This document shows positions 48,844 to 61,600 of a stretch of 64,000 nt of DNA, one piece after another. The translations under genes and the position numbers were made by a program. A model generated the notes under the pieces. That model was not told the DNA's origin, did not search any database, and worked only from the letters and a program-made list of their open reading frames with translations. Each line of letters starts with the position of its first letter. Positions within the stretch are counted from its first letter, which is position 1. The stretch is from Atrichornis clamosus. Its lineage: Eukaryota > Chordata > Aves > Passeriformes > Menuridae. The DNA is taken from assembly GCA_013400975.1 (NCBI GenBank), contig WBMZ01006404.1, positions 124,001-188,000 on the forward strand. Direction: 5' to 3'.

Positions 48844-51603
48844 CTGTTAAATTGAGGTAATTTATTAATACTGTGAGATAGGAAATAAAGGAAGGTATCA
48901 CTTTAGTGGAGCTTCAGCATTATAATGTACAAACAAAAAACTGCCTAGACCAAACTCCAGGTACCTTCAAAAACCATTTGAGAGGACAACGTAGCACAAT
49001 AAAAGCATCAGGAACTCTGCTATACTCAGACCTTTTCAAGCAAGCAAATGTGTGGCAACAACTCTCATTCTTCTCTTAGCTGTCAAGCAACTTGCCTCAG
49101 AAGTGTCTCTTAGTATTATGCCTTAAAGAGTAATAATTGTTTCTCAAAAACTGAGGCAGCAGATTCCAGAGTCAAGGGTTCTCATAAAGAATGCTCTAAA
49201 GAAGCTCGTTATTTATACAGCAAGTAAAATCAAACTGGAACATCTCTGATCACACTGCTGTAGCAGTAACACTGAAGGAAACTGGCACTGGGTCCCTCTT
49301 AGGAAGGAGAGGGTTTCTCAGCTAAGTTTGGATCAGGTATCTGGAAGTGTACAATACCACAAGATGGTATCTGAGAATCTCCAGGCGCTCAGTGCAGGTC
49401 TCAGATGAAATCACTGCAGTATGACCACACAAAATGCTTGCTTTAGCAAGCTGGCTATCACAGATGTACAACCTTTAGGTTCCCTTGGACGCTAAATAAT
49501 GTGTCTCGCAGTGCTTTAGTCATGATATGGCAAAAAAAGAAAACAAGGCAAACAACAGCACATTCCTTAGAGGCATCTGCCTTAAAATAAGCAATCTGGT
49601 TAAACTAAGGCTTAATGAACTCAGGGCCCTGCATTTCTGAATGCAAGAAAAGCATCTAAAATCATGTATATGCTATTGTATGTATTATTATTACTGTTAT
49701 CATTATTAGTCTAGCATTTAATTTTAAATCCTCTGTAAGCATGAAATATAAATATGAACATGAACACAAAGGCCAATATCAAAATTACTCCTCTAAATTT
49801 ACCTTAAACAATCTTGACAGAGAAACCAACCCTAATCTAATAATACAGTAAAGCAAACCAAGCATGTATGTGCTGTAGACAGAACAAGCAAAACCCAGCA
49901 ACCCTGTAAGACAAATTAATCTTTGATAGAAATAATATCAGAGAAGTCTGGACTGCATTTAATTCTTTTATAAATTTGAAAGATAATTTTTCATTCTCTT
50001 ATGTAGAATATTCAAACAGAAAAGTGCATGCCTATAGCATGCACAACTGCTGCAGCCAATAAAAACAAAACATGATGCTTCTAATTACATGCAGACAAAA
50101 AGAAGAAATTCCCTACATTGCCTTGATTACATCATTATAAGCCTTCAAGCATGAAGTCAGTACTTATGCCATTCCTATTAATATCTCTTGACTTGAAGTC
50201 ATTAATTATATGCTTTTATGAGAACTCTGGTAGTAATAAAATAGTGCCTGGCTATGAATTCCTAACTGACCAACAAAGTTTCCAGTACTCGGATTTTCCA
50301 CTCTGAATTATCATTCACAAGGCTGTTCAGCAGAAACTGTGTGTACTCCAGTCCTTGAAAAAGCAACATTTCAATCAGCCAAAATTGCTGCTTACTATTT
50401 CTACCAAGATAGTGAGGCAGCCTACCAGAAAACAAATCTAATCAACAAAACACAGGACTAGGCCAGCCAACAGAGGCATTTTCTTTCACACAGTACCACA
50501 ATTACCAGCTGCAAGGAACACAAAGCAATCTCACATAACTTCTGATGATTGTTAATTATATCCATTGACTAATCATAGAATTTATGTCCTGGGTGCCATG
50601 TTGAAAATACGAGCTTACAGACCTGAAAAGCCTACAGCTGAATCCAGAATTATTTCTGGTCAGCTTCTCTTTCCATTCTCAAAATGGCTTCAAAGCACCT
50701 ACTGCAGGAATTAAGCTCATAAAGATTAAAATCAACAGCGGTAAGACAACAGTCCCCTGTTCTTCTTTGTAAAATACACTTTGAACAACTGTATGAAATT
50801 GTTTGAAATTTCCAGAAGCTGGTCTGATGGACAGCTGCATGGCCAGAGGAGTTGTTTGCCTCTTTTTCTCTGCCCTAGAAATGTGCGTTCAGGTTTTCAA
50901 CTCCACCCCACAGCAAGCAGCTCTCTAACCAGACAGGATTCCTCCCCATCCCTCCCCTGCAGAGACAACATGCGACCCACTGCAGCAGTTTCTGTAATTC
51001 TCAACCCACAGCTTTCCCTGGGGTATATTTTGCCCTTAAAGTGCATTTCTGCCCTGAAGAGCAGCTCTGTTCATGCAGTGAGGCAAGACTGACTCAGAAT
51101 CAGGCATGTTCTACTTACAAATAAAAAAACCAGCCCTACCCTATTTCCTTCACTAGAAATACCAGACACCTGGTGTACCAGCTCTTTTTCTTCTTTCTCC
51201 TCTAGCTTTTCCTCTAAGAATGATCCTGAATTCCTAATTATGCCCCCATCATATCTGTGTATCTCTTACATCTGAGCACGTAACTTTGAGCAATAACGCT
51301 GCACACGGAAACATAAGGCAGTCTGCTGCTGTTTTATTACTGATGATGGAGACGATATCTAGGGAAGAAAGAATGCTGCTTGATTGTCAAGCTGTGTCTT
51401 CAAAGCTTGCAGTTACGCAAAGTAAATTTATTTGCAAAATTTGATGTGGAACCAGTAAGACAAAATAAACACAGGACCTATTAGATGACTTTTCTGTTGT
51501 CATTTCCTAAGGTAGACCTGTCTGTATTTTCAAAAGTTTCTTTCAGTGGGACTTTGATATTTCTAACATGCAGGAATTTTTATTCTATCAAGAGTATTCT
51601 TAC
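48844..51603 (-). other. NELL2: NELL2 intron inside the VWC module
   Basis: This is a 2760-base phase 0 intron that splits the VWC module, with a gtaaga donor and a TTTAACAG acceptor. It is AT-rich single-copy sequence. A pyrimidine-rich segment lies at 50860-50960. I see no repeat or exon in it. Confidence 0.9.
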
Positions 51604-51695
51604 CTTGCACTCAAACAGAACACAATCCCCTGAGCTTGAATACACAGTTTCTCTTTGTCCTTCAAAGTAGGTTCTGCCTTCAAATACACACACCG
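51604..51695 (-). CDS. NELL2: NELL2 internal exon: first half of a VWC module
   Basis: This 92-base coding exon reads, after two bases finishing a split codon, 30 residues beginning VCVFEGRTYFEG and ending CVLFECK. It is the N-terminal half of a VWC module, probably the second in the protein, by recall of the human order. Three cysteines are visible. The split first codon (xCG) would be serine if the upstream exon ends in T, consistent with the K-S-[IV]-C order remembered for NELL2. The acceptor is unusual: the intron ends TGAAG instead of CAG, and its polypyrimidine tract is a TTTTG pentanucleotide repeat followed by TTTCTTCCTCT. The donor is AAG|gtaaga, phase 0. The next exon upstream was not found between 51696 and 64000. 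Confidence 0.95.
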
Positions 51696-51705
51696 CTTCA
51701 GAGGA

Positions 51706-51730
51706 AGAAACAAAACAAAACAAAACAACA
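51706..51730. repeat. (CAAAA)n pentanucleotide repeat at a splice acceptor
   Basis: Three to four units of CAAAA lie 10 to 35 bases upstream, in the transcript sense, of the acceptor of the 51604-51695 exon. On the minus strand they read TTTTG and form most of that exon's polypyrimidine tract. Confidence 0.85.
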
Positions 51731-53261
51731 CAATGATTTTCTATAAATGTGTTGGCACTCTGCTTATAGAACTGATACATTTTCTTAAAGATAACTGCAT
51801 TTTAAAATGAAAAGATTGATTCAGCTGCAAGAATATTCTAAACCTATCTACAGGACGCTTGGATATCAAAAGAAAAAAAATTAGAGGAGAAAATAAAATA
51901 TCCAGAAAAGTACACATTTGAAGCAATACGGAGTACAGATAGCTACTGAGATGGCAGAAGAGACATGTCTCAGGTCACACCAAGGAAGCTGACTGCCTGC
52001 AATGCAGCTCAGCGGGGCACAGGAAAATGTAGCTGTGAGACAGTGCTAGTGGCATTAATATATAATTGGTTTCTTGAAGAGGAATGTTGCATGATGAGGG
52101 GTGATCACTGAAGCCACATGTTCATTTGTTATCACAGCCCCATTATGTTTCATCACCCCACATAGTTATTTAAACATTTTGTATTTGTATCTTGATCATC
52201 CCAGTTCTTTACCATTACTGCTGAGGCATATTGAAGTATATTAATTTTATTGTACAGGAACTGACTTTCCGTGACTGTCTTCTTTTTTTACCCCCCAACA
52301 AAAACAGGATCAAGTCTCCAATGATCAAATCACAGAATGATGTCACTAGAACTGGTGTTTGTTATACCATGACCTGGCCTGGTGCCATTCCTGTGCCCTG
52401 GCAGCACCAGGTTTTACAACAGCATGCTGACACAGCTCATCCTGGATTGCTCATTGAAGTTCCTATTCAGTATTTAAAAGTAACATAAAACATCTTCACA
52501 GCAAACTGTCTTGTCTATTTTTTTTTTAATGGGTCCATTACTGCAATTACATTATGCAAAGTATAAAGGCTGAGCAACGTAACTGCTAGGCACAGAAAAT
52601 CAGATGTCTGTCTCTGTTGCTTAGGGCACAGTCAAGGCTCATAAAGTAAGCACAATCATGAAATAACAGGAGTAGGTTACAACTTTCAAGTTCCAGATTA
52701 CATGTTAAAGGTCTAATTTGCTAATAATTGATTTGGAGATGCCAATCAATTGCATTTTCACAGAGAGGTTTATCTATCCTGTTTAAATAGACTACAATTT
52801 GTAGACAATTTTAAAACATCTACAAGTACAAGACTTTCTATTGGTTTATTTGGGTTTTTTTACTTGGAATTACCTATATTAATTATCATTACTTGTTATT
52901 TTCACTTCTACTTTACTTTTGTTTTTTAACTTGTAGCTCTTTCTTATTACTTTGTCAGCATGTAAAAAGTAAAGTTTTGGAACTAATGTTGAAAAAGCAG
53001 CTATGGGTATAGCAACAAAAACAGTATTTTCATATTCAAAAATATGAATTATAAGATCTTATAAAATATGAAGTATCTTGTGTAATATAAGCCTTCACAG
53101 TACTTTCACGAATTAATATCACAGCATGTTGTAACACTGTAAATCCCATGAACAGCAGAATATGCAGTCAGACTTAATAAAAAAACTACAGAAAAGAGCC
53201 ACAGGTGACAGTCCTAGGCCTAACAGAAGGAGGAAGTTTGTACAGCGTCCACGAAGAAAAG

Positions 53262-53960
53262 TGTATTGAGTTTGCACGGCCGAGCTTTGGTAGCAGGGGG
53301 GCTACATGGATGGCTTCTGTGAGAAGCTGCCAAAAGCTTCCTCCATATCTGGCAGAGCCACTCCCTGGCGGCCCCAAGACCGACCTGCTGCTGGTCAAGG
53401 CTGGGCCAAATAGAAATGATGGTTAACACTTCTGTGATAACATATTTAAGGAGAAGGGAAAAAAAAAGTTATTGCACAGTTGTAATTGTGGCCAGAGAAG
53501 AGCAGAGTGAAAATACGTGAGAGGAACAGCTCTGCAGTCACCACGATCGGTGAAGAAGGAGGGGCAGGAGGTGCTCCAGGCGCCAGAGCCGAGATTCCTC
53601 TGCGGCCCGTGGCGAAGGCCGTGGTGAAGCAGCTGTGCCCCTGCAGCCCATGGAGGCCCACGGGGGTGCAGAGATCCACCCAGAGCCCATGGAACAGACC
53701 CACACCAGAGCAGGACCATGCCTGAGAGGAGGCTGGGTGGCCCGTGGAGAGAGGAGCCCATGTTGGAGCAGCTTGTCCTTGAAGGACTGCACCCTGTAGA
53801 AGAGTGACCATGATGGCATTTGGTGAGTGATCTCTCCTGGTCCTTATCTCAACTCACAAACCCTTCGTTATATTTTCTCTCTCCAGTTCCACTGTGGAGG
53901 GGAGTGAGAGAGCGGGTTTGGGGGATGCCTGGAGGCCTGCCAGAGTCAACTCACTACACA
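53262..53960 (+). mobile_element. LTR of an avian ERVL-type retrovirus (family A, copy 2, internally deleted)
   Basis: This copy shares with 8308-9228 the segments gggggctnca...tggcttctgtgagaagctgc and ctctgtgataaca followed by a TATA-like atttaagg site, in the same plus orientation. Its right end (ccttatctcaactcacaaac...tcaactcactacaca) is the expected LTR 3' end. The T-rich middle with the expected AATAAA-type site is missing: about 53805-53825 joins the GC-rich U3-like part straight to the terminal part. It is therefore about 220 bases shorter than copy 1. No clear target duplication was seen. It is antisense to NELL2. Open frames within it are chance products of GC content. Confidence 0.87.
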
Positions 53961-56900
53961 CAGAGTGTGTGATTCACAAAGAGTCCAAAAAGCTCAATAT
54001 AGTGTCTCTTTCCTCTCTCAGAAGCAAGTTCTTATAGAAGGAAGTACGTGAAAAAATTCTATATAAATCTTTACCAGGGACTAGCAGATCTTGAATCCAG
54101 GCAAGACAAGATAATCATCCAGTCATATTTATCACCCGCTATGCATTACAGGTCATGACACTAAACTGAAATACTCAAACATTAAGCCCTTGCCCTTGCC
54201 CCATACATTTCAAGCTTCTAAGAACAACTACATGTGACAGGAAAAAATACAGTACAGCAATGCCTGAGGATCACATAATGGCAATGAACTGTTAGCTTAA
54301 CACATCCTCATGTCCCCAACAGGCAGACTATGCCTGTTCACAGGAAAAGCAAAAGACATCAAAATCACTGTCATTCTATCTTAGAAGAAAATAAGCTCCT
54401 GAAGTCCAAATACTCTCAACATATGAATAAGACTACCCAGATATCTTCAAAAAACCACCAAAACAACAAACTACCTCAAAGCATAGTCCACTGAACCTAG
54501 TCTCCTTATTAATGGCAACAAATCTCTGATTCTTCAGAGAAACATGGAAAAAAACATACAGAGAAGAACCATCAAAAGAACACATCCAGCCTAGTGTGAA
54601 ATCATAAAGATATGTTCTTATTTCACCCACAGCCTTTGGAAGTCTTAACATATGAAACCATTCTAATGTAGTGACTCAGTATCACAAACATTTGCTTTCA
54701 GCAAGAAAAATCAGCATTTCTCCATAAAGACATGGAAACAAGAAAAACTTAGAAACTCTGGGTCTGTGAGAGCTGGCTCTGCACAGATGTCCCTTAACCC
54801 TTTCGATGTATCTTCATGCACTCAAAGATTGTTTCTCAGAGATTAGAACATGGTAGCAGAATCCATGTTTCAAGACATTTGTCTGTGTATGTTCCAGAAA
54901 TTTGAAGCAGTGCTCACATCCCCACCTCCGCAACCACAACACTTGGCCATCATGCAGCTAAGTTATATCTCATTCATTGAACTCCCCTAAATAAACATTT
55001 CAAGCATTTTGCTGTGGCTTGTCAGCAAGGTTATAAAACCCACAGGTATCAGGGACTATCTATACAGAGTGATCAAACTATGTTTGAGAAAAGAGAGAAA
55101 ACCCAACAAACAATAAACACCCAATTAAAAAAAATTAATTGAAACTAAATTGAAAACCCGTTAAGGTGAGTAATCTAAGCATGACCTTAAGCATGTCTTC
55201 CTATGGACTGCTGCTCTCACTGACAACTTTCAAAACAGGTATTTCTTCTTAAAAGCGTCAAAATAACACTACCTGGATTACTTCTTTCCTACTAGTGTTT
55301 TCTAAAACATGAAGGATTCTATTCTATTTGGGAAGTTCCCACCGTTAAAAAGCAGCAAGAGCTAAGGTATGCTCTCAAACTCTATCACTTCTTTTTTCTC
55401 TTCTCAACCATGCCAAAAACACATAGGCACTTCATCTACACCAGTACCACCGGCTCCACATTTATCTATCAGGACAGACACCACTGGGTTTAGCAACGGT
55501 GCAAGTTTGTCAGTGCACACTGTCTTTTCTACTCCCAATACTGCCATAGATGTCCCTGTCTCTTTCCCGTTCTCTTCCCTGCCCGCTCCTCTTTCCCTGC
55601 CCACAGAGCAGGCATCCTGCCAAACAGTAACGTACGGATTTGCATCAAGCTACCTGGAGACTTCTGAAAACTTTAAGATTGTCTGGTTAGGTGAGTATTA
55701 AGGACACTTGGAAGATTTCTAGAAAGACAAATCTAAGAACATTTTTCTGCACCACTTTCAGGCTAAGACATTGGGACCCACGCCCCAGGCCGTGTGGAAG
55801 AGTATGTACCTCCTACCTCCTCACAGCAACTGTCACAGCCAGTAAACATCCCATGATGCTCGTGTTTCCTGTCTTTATTTTCTTTCAGAAATAAAGATGT
55901 TTCAGCAACATGAACATCTGGACTAGTACTGTATAATCGGAAAAGTCCAGCGAAGATTTAATTTCTGCTTGGCTAGATGCTTCCCAGGATGCTTTGATTA
56001 GTTTGTGCTTGGTATCTTTCTGGGGAAGCGTATCATCTTTCATCTTCCTAAGTCTTTTCATTCAACAGACTGAGCCACAGTCAAGACATTACCTGATGAT
56101 TAGTTCTTCCAGATCCTGATAGTTATTGCCTATACAGGATTTCATCTACAGCTGAATTACATCAACCATTTCCTCTTGCCATCAAATTTCCACATTCACC
56201 CAGTACCTAAAATAATATATATTTTTCAAAGCACAGGTTTCTAGGAAGATGAAACAGGAAGTCTACAAAACCTGCTTAGAAGCTTGACTTCTCTTGATCT
56301 ATTTGTATACAGAAAGTGGTCAAATATTACATTAGTAAGCATCTCTAATAAAAACTTATTAGCAAGGTCTGCTTATATTCACACATATGTAATAATAATA
56401 AAACTATTCCTTTAGTATTATTTAACACTCTGTGGTAACCATGTTCTTCCAGCAAAAGGAATATTTCCAGAGCCCACTTGCTGTTGTGTTTGCTCAATGA
56501 ATTATCAACAGTTTGTCAAACCATTCCTTCTCTTTCACAATCCTTTCTTCTTCTCACTGGCCTCCAAATGATACTTTCCTTTTGCATTTTTTTAGATATC
56601 CATGTAAAATCCATGACCCAGCAAACTCCTGCCTTCCGTTCACTGAGTTCTCAGGACGTCACGTAGCACATTTTCTCATGTCTGTGTTTATCACCTTCAC
56701 TGTCTAGACTGTGTATGCCTTCCCCTGAGGAATGCATGTACACTTCCCTGTGGCATCTAAGCTGGTTTGGATTCAGACTTACCACCAAGGGAAAGCAGAA
56801 AGTTTAGCACATTGATGCACTCCTCAAACAACTTTAATTTCTTGTATTCACAACTGCCAAAGGCATGGCAGATGGGACTTGCAGTTTTGTGAAATTTGTC

Positions 56901-58439
56901 ACTAATTATGAATGGACAATTTAAATCTGGTAATTAAGTCTATGTTGCTGCATTCTTTGTTCACTTATTTTGGTTGGTTGGCAGGCAGGAAACTCACCCA
57001 AAATCAGCACACACAAAAAAACCCTTCCAAACCTGTCTCATTCACTTAGTTTTCCAACCTCCTTGATATCTCCTTGATTACATTTTCCACTGTTCAGAGA
57101 TCAAAGCTTAGGCATTGGGTAAATCCCATTAATCCTACTTTGCAAGCTTGCATAGCACAAAACCACAGTGTGGCTTTATCCTTAGAAGTACACACAGAGA
57201 TAATCGTCACCTTTCCTGAATTCCTCTCTCGACAGCCACACGATTACTAGGCGTTGGTCTCCCTCTTTCTCATTTATCTTTGCAGGGATTTGGGCATTAT
57301 TTCTTCTTTTCTCATTTTCTGGAGAGCACAAACTCCTCTGCTACTTCAGCAAGTGAGGCTGCAGACTCCATTTCATGCCATCTCCCTCAAAAATTCAAAA
57401 TTATTCCAAATTTCAAGCTGAAAAATATATTGCTATTTTTTCCAGTCAATCACCACTAAAAAGTTGCATATATCTGCTTCTGCTTCCACAGCTGAAAAAA
57501 GAAAATTTGATTTGAAATGTTATCATGACAAGGAATCAATTACTATTTGTGTCTTATTTCTCATTAGCTGAAAAAGCTAAATGTTTCTAATACATTTAAA
57601 ACAAAAAGTCATTGTTCTTAGAATCACTTAAGAGCATCTATGGTGTGAGACACCTCCAACAACACTTACAGGCTGTTTAGTCACATTGGCAAGGAGTCAA
57701 CTTAAAATCATAAATTGCTTCCCCTCATGTTTCCTATATTTCCATCAACTACTATTGGGAAATTACGTAATTCATCTATGCCGTGTGTTCTCGTTGACAA
57801 GTCTTCTACAGAACTCTCTGAACCCTGGAATGAGGGCTCCTTGAGGCATCCTTAAAGACTAAAGAAGCAATCTGACCACTGAAAAAGCACGTGAAAACAT
57901 GACTAAAAACTCTGTTGATAGTAGTTCAGCTAAGGCAAACAGACCCAACAGATGAGTAAAACTTTTAAAGTAGGCTGCCAGAGAGGGGACTCTGGGAAAG
58001 AAGTTGCAGCCAATCAAAGCCAATGGAGATGACACTGCACAAGGGGAGCTGTCTCCTGGTAACCAAGGATCCAATCTGGACAATGTGTTTGATGTCAGCT
58101 TCTCTTAGAAATGGCATTACTGCTACGCACACTGCAACTTTAGCTTGGACAAACAGAGCAGCCAAAACAGTTCTACTGACAGGCATGCAAAACTTCAGCT
58201 TTAGTGCAATGGACTAAATATTCTGCTTGTTAAACAGAATTAAAGTATTTTGGTCTCTAAAACATAGGATTTCAAAAACTTGGGTATGACTAATGTGATC
58301 AAAATGCCCACCCATTTTATAACAAATTAACTATGTTGACCATCCAATACTCAAATAACTTTCACAGCAAAATGTCAAACAATAAAATCAAACACCAAGA
58401 CAAACTTTAGGGGGTGTCAAGAGAAGAAAAGCAACTGAC

Positions 58440-58680
58440 GTTAATATTAATTATATTACCAGTGCATTACAATTATGTTAATGGTTTATAAATAGCACAA
58501 CAGTCTGACAGACCAAGAGAACTTCAATGCAAATATTACATGCCTGCTTAATCCCCATAAAGTGGGATTAGGCATTGTCTGATGGATTCCCAATGTCAGC
58601 TATCCGCAACAGCAGTGACATAGCTGTATTTAGTGAAGGTGCTAATAGATATTGCATCAAATGCTGACAGCTCCTAATGA
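58440..58680. promoter_or_regulatory. Candidate enhancer: POU, OTX-type and MEIS motif cluster
   Basis: Within about 240 bases the sequence holds an exact octamer ATGCAAAT (58527-58534), a TAATCCC (58549-58555) facing a GGGATTA (58564-58570) in inverted arrangement, TGACAG at 58506-58511 and 58665-58670, and TTGCATCA (58652-58659). TAAT-rich sequence lies at 58440-58480. These are recognition forms for POU, OTX/PITX, MEIS/TGIF and C/EBP-ATF factors. Only motifs are seen; enhancer function in this neural gene is inferred. Confidence 0.3.
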
Positions 58681-61600
58681 CAGGGAAATTTCTACTTCCT
58701 TCCACCTTCTCTCAGCTAGACTGCTGGGCTAGTTGTAAAGGGTACTTTTCTGAAAACTTTGTTAAGAGAAAAATAACAGAGTTTAGAAAACTAGAAACCT
58801 CCCTAGAACATCTTATACTTCAAGACATGCTTCAAGTCACAGGGATCCATATGCAAGATGAAATAAAATTGATTAGGACTGAGTATTGATAATTTCCGAA
58901 ATTAATGAAAAACTGCTAAAGACTTGCGCACTTTTGAGTCAGTATTTTGAAGTCTATGAGAGCTAAATAGTTGTCACCAATCAGTGTTAATTCACTACAC
59001 AAAAATAAAGTTGCGTTCTCCATTGCCGTAAGTTAAGACCATCCACAGGAAGACAAACACCTACCCCTGCAGCTGTGCTTACAGGGTGTTACTGTTACTC
59101 TGCTCCACAGAGACTTCAAACACGTGGCAGAGGGGAAATAATGCATTTTATTCATTAGAATATTTTGCCCAGATTTACCGTGGCAAAAAAAAGAGTGCAC
59201 AAATTGTGCATAATTTTAAAAGACACATTTTTGCACGTGACTACTGAGCGGGTGGTTTTCTGCAGCTTTGTGGACGCAAATCATGTGAGCAAGTTGAGTA
59301 AAAGGCAAGTGCCTCTGAAAAGCAGCATTTTCACAGATTTTGACAGTTTCATTTGACAGTATTAAAAAAGATCTATGCAAACTCCAAAACTACATGCTTC
59401 ACCACAATATAGTAAAGCAGGCATTTATTAGGGTGAAAAGAACTTGGAAGCAACGTTTCCATGCTCCCAAGTCACAAAGATTCCACACAGTATCTGCTCC
59501 AAAAATTTACAGCGATTTCCAACAGTCATGTGGGTTTCCGACCATCAGCTTGCCATATCATATAAGTACTCAGAGACTACAACCATATATAAGTGACTAC
59601 CAGTGACCCTACATATGCTTCCATTCTCAGTCAGACTCCTTGGCCCAGAACAGTTTCCACAGGCATTTTAGCTAGATATTCTGCACTGTGACTTTGCTGC
59701 ACGTGTCTCACTAGTGAAGGCACAGCATCCTGTGACCTGGCATCCATCTCACTGTATTTATTTTCCTCTCAGGTCCAAGTGCTTTCACTTTTCCTACAAA
59801 AGGCAGCCCCTCATTAAGTTGGCTGTTACAGCAACACTCAGGTGTGCCTTCCTTGCACAGGCCAGCCTAATGTGCTCAGACTGTCACATCTATCACTGTT
59901 GTTACATCTCAGTTCTTCAAAGAACCTGCATCTAGCTCAGTACAGAAACTGGCAGGGTTTCAACTCTCCCCAACTCTTTTTCCATCCACTTTTGTTCCCA
60001 CATAAGGAATCTGCCAATCCTTCCATCCCTGTTCTAAGACCCTCACTTCATCCTCTTCCTCCCTCCCTCACTTCAGGCAGAAGACAGGATTAGTTGGCAT
60101 AATCACAAACACTCCAGAGAACTGTATTTAACATTCTTAAGCTAAGTCCTTAGCATTAGTTCAGCAAAAGGTTTTTAACACAGACAGCTGTATAAATGCA
60201 TTTTTTGAAATCTTGATTAAAATCAGTTTTGCAAATTGGCTTTCCAAATTTGTTATGTACTCACTCTCAAAGTTCATTATCAAATAACATTTAACTAAAA
60301 ACCAGTCTTAAAAAAAAATCAGGTATTAACAATAGTTTTGGAAATTTTCAAGACAACTTTAAATAGAAACCTATGTACATCTAACACCCTGTTTCTCAAG
60401 GCTGCTAGAAGTTACTATTATCCATTGTGCATTCCCAAATAATACAATACTTCATCTCTAAAGCCAGTCCAGGATTTGACATAATTAAAAATTTACAAGT
60501 AGCTGGGGCAGATGTTCACAGAGTCTGCTATGTCACAGCTAATTTCTCCCAAATGCATCTGTTGCTGCTCTGATTCATGACTCATTCCAGTCATGAAAAA
60601 ACAGTAAGCTGGAGTTCATAGCAACTGTTAATGTGACTACTCCTTTTTTTGTTTGGGAACTACATCAATGAAAGAAAGCCTTAGAGTCACTGGTAATTCA
60701 AAAAACCAAAAAACAGTATCTGTTATTACTCCTATTGTCCTTAGGAGGACCTTTCTAGACTTTAGACAGACTTCACACACTGTGCAAGTACTGTGTTTGT
60801 CTATATGGAGCTGTAGTTTCTGCTAGTGTCTAGGAAACCTGCATTACTTTCCTCTTACTGATATATTAACAAACTCACTTTTTTTACTTTTCCATTATAT
60901 GGAAACCCTATATTTTTCCACTACCTTTATATGGAAGCCAAGAATCAGAAAGTATATTTTTTTTAAAAATCATTTTTAATTACTGCTTATTAGCATCAAA
61001 GCCATATAAGGCAAAGCACAATTCTGCAATTTCAATTGCACAGAAAGAAAGTGGTACAACTTTAGATGTAACTCATTTCATTACCAAGAACCTCAGAAAT
61101 TACTGGACTAGGTTAAATAGCATTCAGACAAAATACTTCATTAATTCTATGAAATCCTTTTGAAATTTCTTCAAACTTCAAAACATGAGAGAAAAATAGC
61201 AGTTTGCATTGACAGATTCTTCAGTTTGTTATCAATACACTATCGGAAGAGGCCTTCTTTTCATTAGCTGCAGAGATCTAAAATGGACATTTAGTAGAAA
61301 TATGTAGGAACAGGGGACTTATGATGATCACACTTAGATAAGAAATCTAGGGTGTTACCTTGGCAAGAACAAGTACTGTCTTTCATGTGGAACAATGTGA
61401 TTTTGTTAGGGGGAACTTCACTGGGATTGAGAATATGAATCCACCTCCTATTGCCTGTGATCAGGCCCCCCTGTGCCTCAATACACAGGGAATACTTTGG
61501 TATTTTCATGAGAAATGTGAGGAGCAAATAACCATAATGCTAGCATTGTGCTTTGGAGATAACATTACTACAATATTGAATTATATCAGAAAGTGAAACT

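Larger units (their letters stand above)
5872..51695 (-). other. NELL2: NELL2 gene, internal part (six exons, five complete introns)
   Basis: This is the middle of a NELL2 (NEL) gene read on the minus strand. NELL2 is a secreted, oligomeric glycoprotein of neurons and other tissues, built from an N-terminal laminin-G/thrombospondin-like domain, a coiled coil, VWC modules and six EGF modules; its EGF region is known to bind the guidance receptor ROBO3. The sequence shows six exons that join without a frameshift or stop into one VWC module followed by four EGF modules. All donors read gtaag and all acceptors end in AG. The junction after the first exon is phase 0; the following junctions are all phase 1. 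NELL1 is the close paralogue. NELL2 is preferred because features such as [20 protein letters not shown] and [12 protein letters not shown] match NELL2 as I recall it and not NELL1. The first and last exons of the gene are outside the window. Confidence 0.96.

Noticed and set aside
53423..53819. Several overlapping open frames of 79-121 codons
   Set aside because: All fall in the GC-rich part of the second family A LTR; they are compositional.
61291..61527. Minus-strand open frame with a CSCQ stretch and a possible donor at CCAAG|gtaac, considered as the missing upstream VWC exon
   Set aside because: Cysteine spacing does not fit a VWC module and no similarity to NELL2 is visible.
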